From Bacteroidia bacterium (GTDB taxonomy: Bacteria > Bacteroidota > Bacteroidia > J057): a DNA stretch of 33,090 nucleotides. The position numbers and the translations under genes were made by a program. The stretch covers positions 132,193 to 165,282 of the forward strand of contig JANQTF010000186.1 in assembly GCA_030731845.1 (NCBI GenBank), in the 5' to 3' direction. Below the pieces are notes generated by a model, which was given only the letters and a program-made list of their open reading frames with translations, was not told the origin of the DNA and searched no databases. Shown here in pieces: positions 8,440 to 16,555 of the stretch (its first letter is position 1; each line of letters begins with the position of its first letter).

Positions 8440-8482
8440 AAGGCATTCGCCCAAACAAATGAGCAAATGCCTTATATTTTTT
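8440..8482. terminator. Bidirectional Rho-independent terminator
   Basis: AAGGCATT (8440-8447) pairs with AATGCCTT (8466-8473), followed by ATATTTTTT on the plus strand. The minus strand also ends in a T-run after the stem. It sits between the convergent ArsA-like and T9SS-substrate genes and can serve both. Confidence 0.75.
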
Positions 8483-8497
8483 GTCGGCTTAGTCGAT

Positions 8498-10096
8498 CTA
8501 ATGCTGAACGACAAGCTTCGTCAAAGATTGACTGATTCCACGAACCCGAACGAGGTAAACACCAGAAGGAACATCCGCGACTGGAATTTCCCATTGCAGG
8601 TTTTTCGTACCCGCCATTTGATTCCATGTCTGGCTGAGGACTATCCGACCATCCATCCCGATCAGCTCAGCAGAAACCCGTGTTTCCACTGGCATAGCTA
8701 TATCAAGTGTAGCGGTAGCTGCAGCAGGATTGGGGAAAAGCTGCACCACCATGTCCTGATAATCTGCTAATGTCAGTTCTACCTCATCACTCAAGGTTGC
8801 TTTTCCATCAAAATCAACTTGCTGAAGCCGGAATCGATAGGTATCTGGCGTGAGAGCAGCACTGAGGAAAGAATAATCCACCAGGGTCTGTGAGCTTCCA
8901 ACACCTTTTACAAAGCCCACAGGCTCAAACTCGTCATTGCCTTTGGCCATTTGCACTTCAAATCCTGCGTTTTGGCTCTCCCAGGCAGTGGCCCAGGACA
9001 ACACAGCCCTTGAACCCTGGATCTCAGCATCAAAATCAACCAACTCGACAGGAAAACTCACCTGGCAATCGTCAAAAATCACAATCTGCTTACTTACACT
9101 GCCGCAGGAACCGCTTGCGCTTCCCAATGGATCCTGAAACACCCTTAGTTGATAGGTTCCAAAATATTCACCATTCACATCGGCTGGTGTGGTAAAGGGA
9201 GTTGGCGCTGGATCAGATTGGACGAGGGCTCCATTTTTATACCACTCATACGATTGCCATCCTGAGGCAATAGTGGGGGCTGTAAGGGTAAGAGTAACAG
9301 GCTGAATGGTTCCCAACTGTGCACATTGACCGAGGTCAGTATTTGGGCTAAAGTCAACTGACCTGCCGCAAAGGCCAAGAAATACACCATCAATGGCAAT
9401 GTCATTTCCTTCGTTTCCGGGCACGGTGTTCTTGATCGTGATGGTTGCAGTGGTATTGGCTCCACTTTCCCATGTACCGGAAATCTGTGTCCAAACAGTA
9501 TTATCATTGATCGACTGCCTGCCCAGGGGATTGAAAGTACCTCCGGGAAACAAAACGCCATCCACATAATATCCCACAACGGTATCACCATTGATGGTGA
9601 GATCAAAGATGGGGTCTATTCCCGAATAAGGAAATGTAGATTCGAGGAAAAACAAATTCTTTGCGAATGCGGAGAAAACGTATTGATTACCGGGGCAGAC
9701 GTCGATGGTTTGTTCCCAAATTACAAAATTGCCCCCTGTTGTATCTGTAGGGTCAAGGATCAGGAAATTGCCAACTCCGGGATCATTTCTATCGGAAGCA
9801 GCCCAAATGGTGGTTAAGTCAAATCCGGTTCCACTATAACATGAGGCACCACCAACAGGATCATTGATGATAGAAGTATTGATTGTGTACTGCCCAAAGC
9901 CACAGGTGTAGTCTGGATGAAAGGAATATGAACTGGAGAAGCCAATATTTCCTTCTTCGAACTCAGGGTTTACAACCAAGTTTGGACCAAGGTTGAGGCA
10001 ACCACCAGGAATTGGATCTTGGGCAAACACGAAGGCTGTATCCAACACCAGAAAGCTGATCAGCCAGATAAGGCTATGGGGTAATGATTGTTTCAT
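8498..10096 (-). CDS. Secreted T9SS substrate with jelly-roll domain and type A sorting domain
   Basis: The 532-residue product has a signal peptide (to about residue 26, FVFAQ). A region at about 30-245 (NLVVNPEFEEGN, VIWEQTIDVCPGNQYVFSA, TQISGTWESG, IAIDGVFLG) resembles carbohydrate-binding or galactose-binding jelly-roll modules. An Ig-like part follows. Then comes the region usually found before sorting domains (PVELVDFDAEIQGSRAVLSW, with NAGFEVQ), and finally a type A C-terminal domain: VQLFPNPAAATATL, then GMDGRIV, ending SGVYLVRVRG and KLVVQH. In Bacteroidota this tail directs export through the type IX secretion system to the cell surface or medium. Binding target is unknown. No catalytic domain is evident. 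Confidence 0.9.
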   Translation of the reverse strand: MKQSLPHSLIWLISFLVLDTAFVFAQDPIPGGCLNLGPNLVVNPEFEEGNIGFSSSYSFHPDYTCGFGQYTINTSIINDPVGGASCYSGTGFDLTTIWAASDRNDPGVGNFLILDPTDTTGGNFVIWEQTIDVCPGNQYVFSAFAKNLFFLESTFPYSGIDPIFDLTINGDTVVGYYVDGVLFPGGTFNPLGRQSINDNTVWTQISGTWESGANTTATITIKNTVPGNEGNDIAIDGVFLGLCGRSVDFSPNTDLGQCAQLGTIQPVTLTLTAPTIASGWQSYEWYKNGALVQSDPAPTPFTTPADVNGEYFGTYQLRVFQDPLGSASGSCGSVSKQIVIFDDCQVSFPVELVDFDAEIQGSRAVLSWATAWESQNAGFEVQMAKGNDEFEPVGFVKGVGSSQTLVDYSFLSAALTPDTYRFRLQQVDFDGKATLSDEVELTLADYQDMVVQLFPNPAAATATLDIAMPVETRVSAELIGMDGRIVLSQTWNQMAGTKNLQWEIPVADVPSGVYLVRVRGISQSLTKLVVQH

Positions 10097-10139
10097 AGGC
10101 TAGGGGTAATAGCTGGTAGGGTAACTATGGTAAAATAGA

Positions 10140-10158
10140 CATGCCATTACGTGGCATG
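10140..10158. promoter_or_regulatory. Dyad symmetry upstream of the T9SS substrate gene
   Basis: CATGCCA and TGGCATG form 7-bp perfect arms separated by TTACG, 44 bp upstream of the minus-strand start at 10096. It could be an operator or a 5' UTR hairpin. The rest of the 278-bp gap 10097-10374 holds the secG terminator and otherwise nothing I can name. Confidence 0.3.
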
Positions 10159-10317
10159 AGTGAGGAATTTACACAAATTTTGGTTCCAAAATACTGTTGG
10201 GGTAAAAACGTAGTGTGGACCAAAAAAATTTCACTAGAATGAAATTGATTCACTGCTGAACAGATTTTCTTTGCATTCTCACATAAAGTAAATGTATCAA
10301 GTTGGGTAAAACCCTAA

Positions 10318-10349
10318 AATAGCCACTTTGGAAATCCAAAGTGGCTATT
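10318..10349 (-). terminator. Terminator of the miaB-secG gene run
   Basis: A long perfect inverted repeat, AATAGCCACTTTGGA against TCCAAAGTGGCTATT, with a very small loop. TATTTTAGGGTTTT follows on the minus strand, directly after the secG stop at 10375. Confidence 0.75.
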
Positions 10350-10374
10350 ATGCTTTTCAGGAATAGAATCCTGG

Positions 10375-10746
10375 TTATTCAGCTTCAGGCTCAGCGGGAA
10401 TCAACTCTTCGGTTACCCCTTCTGGGCTATCCTGAAAGCCAGACACATCCTGAACTTGGTTCTGTATAATCTGGTTGTCCACATTTTGCTCAATCCGCAG
10501 ACCGCTAGACTCGGTGGCACCACCGGACCCAACGATGTTGGCGAGAAATGCGAGAACAGCAACACCGGCAGCGAGGTACCAGGTAACTTTTTCGATGAAC
10601 TCTGAGCTGCGACGAGCGCCGAGCATCTGTGTGGCACCGCCACCAGCAAAAGTAGATGACAAACCACCTCCTTTGCTATTCTGTATGACCACCACAAATA
10701 CGAGGGCTGCACCGACAATCATGGCAATCACTCCAAACAGAATCAT
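10375..10746 (-). CDS. secG: Protein translocase subunit SecG
   Basis: A 123-residue inner-membrane protein with two hydrophobic helices (about residues 1-22 and 52-72) and between them the SecG loop QNSKGGGLSSTFAGGG with QMLGARRSSEFIEKVTW. SecG assists the SecYEG channel in protein export. The C-terminus is an acidic, Gln-rich extension ending in EPEAE, as is common in Bacteroidota. Its ATG overlaps the stop of the upstream TPR-like gene (ATGA), indicating translational coupling. It is last in the run with lptE and miaB, and a strong terminator follows. Confidence 0.95.
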   Translation of the reverse strand: MILFGVIAMIVGAALVFVVVIQNSKGGGLSSTFAGGGATQMLGARRSSEFIEKVTWYLAAGVAVLAFLANIVGSGGATESSGLRIEQNVDNQIIQNQVQDVSGFQDSPEGVTEELIPAEPEAE

Positions 10747-11582
10747 AACTTGTTTTCCTTAATTTTTTGAATCTGGGTTGTAAAGTAACTTATTTTCTCA
10801 GGATAACGCAAGCAAAGTTGTTCATATACCCGAATCGCCTCTGAAGGGTGATTTTGCTTGAGATATAGCTGCGCCAAAGTCTCTGTAACAAGGGAGTCAT
10901 CGGAGGTAATACTGGAAGAAGCACGGCTATCCTCCTCTAGCGGTGAGGCAGGCGCTTCTCTTCTCGCAGTTCGAGAAACGGGCGGTTTTGCCAAAAAATT
11001 ATTGATCAAGTCTTGCTCTTGCAAGGGCGTTGATTGAAATAAAAGATCTTGAAGCTCCTTCTCTAATTTGATGAAAACTGGCATTACATCTGACACCTCA
11101 GAAAATGAAGAATCCCCCTCATGTGGATGGATGTGAAATCGCCAGGAAAGGCTCGTCTGTTTGGGCAACACATCACCCTGCGGCATATCGATACTAAACA
11201 TAGAACCATTACTTTCGAGGCCTGCGGAAGCAGACAATGCAAGAGAGAGCTGAACGGGTTCTTCGACAACAATTGAATTCATGCGATCATCAACTTGTGG
11301 TGGAGAGGGCTTGGCCTCTGGCTCAGCCAAGACCGGGCTTTGCAAGGGCACTTTGTGAGGCGTCATGAGCTGCTTCAGGCGCCCCCGATCTGGAGCGAAG
11401 ATGGCTGCCCGAAATCGGGATTCGGGGTCATCATGATGCATAGCTCGCAAAATGTGAACCAATGACGCATAGGGCGCCTCTTTTTCTTTGTCTAGCAACA
11501 AAGATTCTGCCTCGAGGGTCCAAAAACCCTTGGTGGCCAGGTCCACAAGTCTGGCAATTCCAAATTCGCCCGTTTCCTGCAT
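10743..11582 (-). CDS. TPR-like protein of the lptE-secG region
   Basis: The 279-residue cytoplasmic protein has an N-terminal block (about 1-75) with LVHILRAMHHDDPESRFRAAIFAPDRGRLKQL, resembling the repeat-like APDR-containing domain of unnamed Bacteroidota proteins encoded beside secG. A long low-complexity middle rich in Pro, Ser and Glu follows, then a C-terminal tetratricopeptide-type helix pair (about 235-275) with LAQLYLKQNHPSEAIRVYEQL. There is no signal peptide. It starts 31 bp after the lptE stop and overlaps secG by 4 bp. A scaffold role in envelope biogenesis is possible from context only. Confidence 0.75.
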   Translation of the reverse strand: MQETGEFGIARLVDLATKGFWTLEAESLLLDKEKEAPYASLVHILRAMHHDDPESRFRAAIFAPDRGRLKQLMTPHKVPLQSPVLAEPEAKPSPPQVDDRMNSIVVEEPVQLSLALSASAGLESNGSMFSIDMPQGDVLPKQTSLSWRFHIHPHEGDSSFSEVSDVMPVFIKLEKELQDLLFQSTPLQEQDLINNFLAKPPVSRTARREAPASPLEEDSRASSSITSDDSLVTETLAQLYLKQNHPSEAIRVYEQLCLRYPEKISYFTTQIQKIKENKL

Positions 11583-11613
11583 GCTGCCTTAATTAAGGAT
11601 TAGCCATACTAAG

Positions 11614-12123
11614 TTACCATTTTGCTACACTTTTTGTGAATACATCTTGAGTGATCTGCTCAAGCACCTCATTGATCTGGTCTCGTTCAATGGATGAGAA
11701 GTCCAGTGTAGCATCAAAATCGATAAATTTGGAGAAGGTATTTTCCCAGCTATCGGCTGGTTCTATGGTATTTTCAAATGAAACCCGCACAGCAATGGTG
11801 AGCCTGCTTTGCTCGGCTCTCGTGTCACCACTGATCGCCACAGGCGATACCTGATATCTGGTGATCGCACCATTGATGCGAAGATCTGCATCACCAGAGG
11901 TGAGTTTCAGCCTCGACTGATTCAAAAACCGGTCTTGCATCTGCTGGGTGACTTCCTGCGCCAGATAGGGCACAACGACTGCCGCCTCGTTCGTGAAGTT
12001 GTCGATAGAAATGGTCTGAAGTCGGGGATCTACTGCGCCCCCTCCGCTAAAGTTGAACCCAACTTTGCAGCCCGCCAACAAGACCATGATCACGAACAAA
12101 CAAACAGAAAAGAATTTCATCAT
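11614..12123 (-). CDS. lptE: LptE-family LPS assembly lipoprotein
   Basis: The 169-residue protein has a lipoprotein signal with lipobox LLAGC (Cys19). The mature part starts VGFNFSGG and contains ISIDNFTNEAAVVVPYLAQEV, RLKLTSGDADLRINGAITRYQVSPVA by sense, and a C-terminal helix, the usual layout of Bacteroidota LptE. LptE sits with LptD in the outer membrane and helps insert lipopolysaccharide. Its ATG at 12123 overlaps the regulator stop by one base (TAATG), so translation is probably coupled. A second Met directly follows and could also start. This matters because the upstream gene carries an in-frame stop. Confidence 0.85.
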   Translation of the reverse strand: MMKFFSVCLFVIMVLLAGCKVGFNFSGGGAVDPRLQTISIDNFTNEAAVVVPYLAQEVTQQMQDRFLNQSRLKLTSGDADLRINGAITRYQVSPVAISGDTRAEQSRLTIAVRVSFENTIEPADSWENTFSKFIDFDATLDFSSIERDQINEVLEQITQDVFTKSVAKW

Positions 12124-13379
12124 TACTCGATATCGTATGCCTTGATTTTCCGATAAAGGGTTCGCTCAGAGATTCCCAATTCTCGGGCAGCTTTTTTGCG
12201 ATTGTTCCCAAATTTGCCCAGCGCCTTGAGAATCATTTCCTTTTCTTTTTTATCCAGAGAAAGTGATTCTTCTACCAAGAGTGGCGAGGATCGCCTTTGG
12301 GGTTGCATCGGGGGGATATGATCCACAAATTCAGCCGAGTGATACTCCTCATCGGTAACGATGGGTCCTGGCTCAAAGGGAGCTGGAAGATTGCCGGAAG
12401 GCACAAAATCCCGGTTTTGCATGCCGAGATACATCATTTTTTTGAGGTCGGTCACTTCACGGCCCAGATCCATGAGCAGCTTAAACAACATATCCCGGTC
12501 TCTTGCTGAAAAGCCACCGTAATCTGCGCCCGATTGCGAGGAATTATCCTCCGAAGCAAAGGGGTCTGGCATTCTCACCACACTGGGAAGATAACTATCT
12601 TGTACCAAGAGGTTGCGCTGGAGCACATTTGCGCTCACACTGTCTCCCTTTACCAATACCGTAAGCTTCTCTACCAGGTTTCGGATTTCTCTGACATTCC
12701 CAGGCCAGCGGTATTTATACAAAAGGGGCACTGCTTCCTCCTCCAATTCAAGAGCATCTCGCTGATATTTCTCTCCAAATTCCATGGCAAAATATCGGAA
12801 CAGGAGTTCTATATCATCGCCACGCTCGCGAAGCGGGGGCACTTGGATCGACACAGTGTTGAGGCGAAAGTACAAGTCCTCGCGAAATTTTCCCCTGCGG
12901 ATCATGTCCATCAGGTTCTTATTGGTGGCAGCGATCACCCGCACATCGGCTTTCTGAATTTTGGAAGACCCTACACGGAGATATTCGCCATTTTCCAGCA
13001 ACCGAAGAAGACGAGCCTGGGTGGCAAGCGGCATTTCTCCGATTTCATCCAGAAAAATGGTTCCGCCAGCTACTTCCTCAAAATAGCCCTTCCTTGAATC
13101 ATACGCAGAGGTAAAAGATCCTTTTTCATGGCCAAACAGCTCGGAATCGAGGGTTCCTTCAGGAATAGCTCCTGTATTCACCGCCAGAAATGGCTTGTGC
13201 TTGCGCCGACTAAACTCGTGGATGATTCTGGAGAAAATATCTTTCCCAGTTCCATTCTCGCCAATCACCTACACCGTGACATCAGTCGGGGCTACTTGCA
13301 TCGCCACCTCCACCGCTGAATTGATCTCAGGAGAATTTCCAATTACGCCATATCTATACTTTATATCCTGAACGGTCAT
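12123..13379 (-). pseudogene. Sigma-54-type AAA+ Fis-family regulator, reading frame broken by an in-frame amber codon
   Basis: Read from the ATG at 13379 the frame encodes about 418 residues, but codon 37 is TAG (plus 13269-13271). The 36 residues before it (MTVQDIKYRYGVIGNSPEIN...VTV) and everything after it are in one frame and match the family: P-loop GENGTGKD (about 40-47), GHEKGSFTSA where GAFTGA is expected (about 83-92), Walker B GTIFLDEIGE, RFREDLYFRLN-like sensor region, and a Fis-type HTH at the end (NNRKKAARELGISERTLYRK). No receiver domain precedes the AAA+ module. Translation could restart at the GTG directly after TAG, giving 381 residues that keep the P-loop. It may be a true nonsense mutation, a read error or a suppressed stop. 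The gene normally lies between miaB and lptE, as here. Confidence 0.8.
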
Positions 13380-13426
13380 TGGGTTCTGGTTGATTAGTTG
13401 AAAAGGGAAATGGTTAGACGAAAAAT

Positions 13427-14920
13427 CTATTCACCAACCATTACTCCACGCAGGGTAGCACTCGATGCCTCTGTGATCAGCACATCGACATAGTCTCCCG
13501 GCTTATGATTGCCCAGTTTAGGAAACACAGTCATTTTGTTGTGGTCATTTCGTCCACACCAATCCTGATCAGACCGTTTAGAATTTCCTTCGATCAAAAT
13601 GCGGTAGGTCTGCCCGATATCGGCAAAATTGCTTTCGCGAGATAAGCGAAGCTGTAGCTCAATGATCTCTGACAATCTGCGCTTCTTCACTTCTTCGGGC
13701 ACATCGTCTTCCAGCTTCTTGGCGGCGGGTGTACCGGGACGTTCTGAGTAGGTGAACATGAAAGAATAGCTATACCGGCTTTCTTCCATGATGCGAAGCG
13801 TCTCCTGATGATCTTCTTCTGTCTCGGTGCAGAATCCGGAAATCACATCAGAAGAAATGGCGCAGCCAGGAATGATTTGCCTGATCATGGCAATTTTTTC
13901 TCTGTACCAATCAGAAGTGTATCCACGATTCATGACATCGAGAATGCGGTCACTACCCGACTGCACCGGGAGGTGGATATAGTTGCAGATGTTGTCATAT
14001 TTGGCCATCGTGTGCAACACATCTGCGGTGATATCACGTGGGTGAGAGGTGGAGAATCTCACGCGGAGATCTGGCGACACTTGAGCCACCATTTCGAGCA
14101 GATGGCTAAAGTTGCGTGTCTCGATGTCTTCGCCATTGCGAATGGCTTTGTCGATCTGGGCTTTGCCTTTGAGCGAATCATCAGGCGACCAAAGATAGGA
14201 ATCCACATTCTGGCCCAGCAGGGTCACCTCGCGATATCCTTGCTCAAACAACTGACGGGCTTCCTCCACGATGGAATGTGGGTCGCGGCTTCGCTCACGC
14301 CCACGTGTGTAGGGAACCACGCAGAAAGAGCACATGTTGTCGCAGCCTCGCATGATGGTGATGAAGGCGGCCACCCCATTGGTATTGAGGCGAACGGGAG
14401 AAATGTCGGCGTAGGTTTCTTCGCGTGAGAGAAGTACGTTCACGGCCTTCTGGCCTGTTTCTACCTCGCCAATGAGACGTGGCAGGTCGCGATAGGCATC
14501 GGGGCCGATCACCAAATCGACCAATTGCTCCTCTTCCATGAGCTTGCCCTTGAGGCGCTCAGCCATGCAACCCAGCACCCCAACCATGAGGTGAGGCTTA
14601 TCGGTTTTGCTTTTGCGCATCTGTCGCAGGCGGTTCCAGACCTTGGCCTCGGCGTTGTCGCGAATGGAGCAGGTGTTGATGAAGACCAGGTCAGCGTCTT
14701 CCATTTGGCTGGTGAAGCCATAGTTCATGTCTGCCAGCACGGATGCGATGATTTCGGTATCCGAAAAATTCATCTGACAGCCATAGGTCTCAATATAGGC
14801 TAGCCTTCCGACGGCAGGCTGTATTCCCTCCACCATGTAGGCCGATCCCTGGATAGACTCGTCGGTGGTGCTTTCGAGCGTACCGGGAGCAAAAGTTCTT
14901 TGGGTAATTTTATCGCGCAT
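13427..14920 (-). CDS. miaB: tRNA-2-methylthio-N6-dimethylallyladenosine synthase MiaB
   Basis: A radical SAM methylthiotransferase that adds the 2-methylthio group to i6A37 of tRNAs. The product is 497 residues from the ATG at 14920 (MRDKITQ); codons upstream to 14971 are open but only GTG or TTG could start them, and an internal Met (YMVEG) is a shorter option. The N-terminal UPF0004 domain has [17 protein letters not shown] and VLGCMAERL with three cluster cysteines. The radical SAM domain has [22 protein letters not shown] by sense (CxxxCxxC), and a C-terminal TRAM-like region ends the protein. The next gene starts 47 bp downstream. A second family member, RimO, is encoded at 24798. Confidence 0.96.
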   Translation of the reverse strand: MRDKITQRTFAPGTLESTTDESIQGSAYMVEGIQPAVGRLAYIETYGCQMNFSDTEIIASVLADMNYGFTSQMEDADLVFINTCSIRDNAEAKVWNRLRQMRKSKTDKPHLMVGVLGCMAERLKGKLMEEEQLVDLVIGPDAYRDLPRLIGEVETGQKAVNVLLSREETYADISPVRLNTNGVAAFITIMRGCDNMCSFCVVPYTRGRERSRDPHSIVEEARQLFEQGYREVTLLGQNVDSYLWSPDDSLKGKAQIDKAIRNGEDIETRNFSHLLEMVAQVSPDLRVRFSTSHPRDITADVLHTMAKYDNICNYIHLPVQSGSDRILDVMNRGYTSDWYREKIAMIRQIIPGCAISSDVISGFCTETEEDHQETLRIMEESRYSYSFMFTYSERPGTPAAKKLEDDVPEEVKKRRLSEIIELQLRLSRESNFADIGQTYRILIEGNSKRSDQDWCGRNDHNKMTVFPKLGNHKPGDYVDVLITEASSATLRGVMVGE

Positions 14921-15001
14921 GATTCCGTCTGATTCGCTGAAAAAAATCTCCTCTGTCAAGTCACACAACACACATCCGAGAGCAAGAAAATTTTATCAGC
15001 T

Positions 15002-15044
15002 TAATAAAAACAAAGGCGGGTTTATGAGGCCCATAAACCCGCCT
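15002..15044 (-). terminator. Terminator after the first barrel paralogue
   Basis: AGGCGGGTTTATG (15014-15026) and CATAAACCCGCCT (15032-15044) form a perfect 13-bp stem with a 5-base loop. TTTGTTTTTATT follows on the minus strand. It separates the outer-membrane protein gene from miaB. Confidence 0.9.
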
Positions 15045-15093
15045 GCGAATATACGGAAGTGTATGCAGAATGTGACAAAATGGCAGAAGAATC

Positions 15094-16374
15094 CTAGAAT
15101 TTATATACGACTCCAAGAAAAGGAATCGGAAACGGAATCCAATCGTGGCGATTGCTACTATAGGTTGAGGGAGAGGCTTTTCGTGACTCAAGGGCTCCTC
15201 CAGTAACCAAGGCGATGTCAAATGTGATTTTGTTGGTGATCATGCGCAAGCCTCCAGAAAAAGCCAAAATGGAATTTGTCTCTTGATATGAGCCCACGAG
15301 CAGGGTCTGATAGCCTACTTGTGGGTCATACGGATAGTCATAGAGATCCCCCTCCTCTCGGCGCATCACCCACCAGTTTTCAGTAACAAGGCCAATCCGT
15401 GCATTGATCTGATGCATGCCCCCCAACACAATGGTCGGAGCGCGGCTGAATTCTCCGTTCAACATGCCGGTAGCAAGGGAAAGGGTGAGGTTGGTAGATC
15501 GGTCGCCGAGGGTGGCAAGACCGTAGCCAAGGGCCACGACCCCATCTGAATCGGTGAATACACCGCCGACAATGACGCCTCCGCCTACATGAAGGTTCTC
15601 TCCTACTTGCCACCCGCCCTTTACATTCGCAAAGCCCACTACGATTCCTGCATCTGTGAAAATCGTAGCCAGTAAGGTGAACATTTCAATTCCTCCAGAC
15701 ACGGCAACATGGTCTGAAAGACCATAATTGATACTATTGACTCCCACATACACATTTTGATAGTAGCCCTCTCCTTGTTGGAGCGGAATGGCTGAGGGCG
15801 CAAACAGGTAGCGGGTCGCATTGGGATTTCGTGGCTCAGTTTGTACTTCCTCCCCCACAGGATCGAGAACCTCTACCGCGCGAAGATTCCACCAGGGGAG
15901 AATCAACGTGTTGTCTTGATAAGAAAGCACGAATTCCTTGGCCGATAGCTTGACCAACCTCCCTCGCAGCAAGTCCCCGCTTTGGAATTCGACCGAAACA
16001 AGCGGTAGTTCGCCAGACTCCAGACCTTGGGCCATCTCTTGCCAGCTCTTCTTTATTTTTATCAATTGATGTTGAACAGACTTTTGCAAAGCCTGAAACT
16101 CGTCTGGCTTGAGAACAATCTGCTCCTCATGGACAGGGTTGGTCCAAAACCCACGGGCTTCATAAGCCGCCCCATCCAAAAAGGAACGAAACACAACGGA
16201 ATCAGGTGATGAATGTTGAAAATCCAGCGTTCTAAATAATCCAAGTCTCATTCCCTCTTCTGTGCGAACACTGCGACCAAGAAAGGGATCTAGCTCCACC
16301 ACGTTCTGAGCCACGCCAGATGAGGCGCTGCAGAGCATCATGAGTGCGAAACAAAACAATCCAAAATTTTTCAT
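15094..16374 (-). CDS. Outer-membrane beta-barrel-like protein, paralogue A
   Basis: The 426-residue product has a signal peptide (to about residue 23, SSGVAQ) and an N-terminal soluble part (about 24-180). That part contains a short beta-rich segment reading SGDLLRGRLVKLSAKEFVLS and then DNTLILPWWNL, reminiscent of a small SH3/Sm-like barrel. The linker NPNATRYLFAPSAIPL and GEGYYQNVYVGVNSINYGLSD introduces a glycine-rich barrel-like region of repeated strands ending in VVYKF, a terminal aromatic typical of outer-membrane barrels. The same linker occurs in unnamed Bacteroidota proteins. The neighbour at 16556 is a clear paralogue. Function is unknown. Compared with its partner it has an insertion near residues 345-365 (EEGDLYDYPYDPQVGYQ). 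Confidence 0.8.
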   Translation of the reverse strand: MKNFGLFCFALMMLCSASSGVAQNVVELDPFLGRSVRTEEGMRLGLFRTLDFQHSSPDSVVFRSFLDGAAYEARGFWTNPVHEEQIVLKPDEFQALQKSVQHQLIKIKKSWQEMAQGLESGELPLVSVEFQSGDLLRGRLVKLSAKEFVLSYQDNTLILPWWNLRAVEVLDPVGEEVQTEPRNPNATRYLFAPSAIPLQQGEGYYQNVYVGVNSINYGLSDHVAVSGGIEMFTLLATIFTDAGIVVGFANVKGGWQVGENLHVGGGVIVGGVFTDSDGVVALGYGLATLGDRSTNLTLSLATGMLNGEFSRAPTIVLGGMHQINARIGLVTENWWVMRREEGDLYDYPYDPQVGYQTLLVGSYQETNSILAFSGGLRMITNKITFDIALVTGGALESRKASPSTYSSNRHDWIPFPIPFLGVVYKF

Positions 16375-16476
16375 ATCAAGGGGGATTAGGCGAAAAGAAG
16401 AATATCCATCTGGAAAATACGCTTTTGATTAGCCTTTTTGGGTGCTTCTCGTCATGGGAAACAATGATTCATTTCC

Positions 16477-16514
16477 AAAAAACGCTCTCCCGGCAACTTC
16501 TTGCTACCGGGAGA
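16477..16514 (-). terminator. Terminator after the second barrel paralogue
   Basis: TCTCCCGG (16486-16493) pairs with CCGGGAGA (16507-16514) around a 13-base loop. On the minus strand it is followed by GCGTTTTTT. It lies between the two paralogues, so they are probably separate transcripts. Confidence 0.8.
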
Positions 16515-16555
16515 TGCGCCACATAAACCAGGGTGAAACCCAAGTACCTTTTTCC

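Noticed and set aside
12123-13268. Regulator annotated as an intact 381-residue protein starting at GTG 13268
   Set aside because: The 36 codons upstream of the TAG continue the same conserved frame, so this start is most likely an artefact of the internal stop, though a real restart is not excluded.
13808-14428. Plus-strand ORF of 206 codons inside miaB
   Set aside because: It is a shadow of the strongly conserved miaB frame on the other strand.
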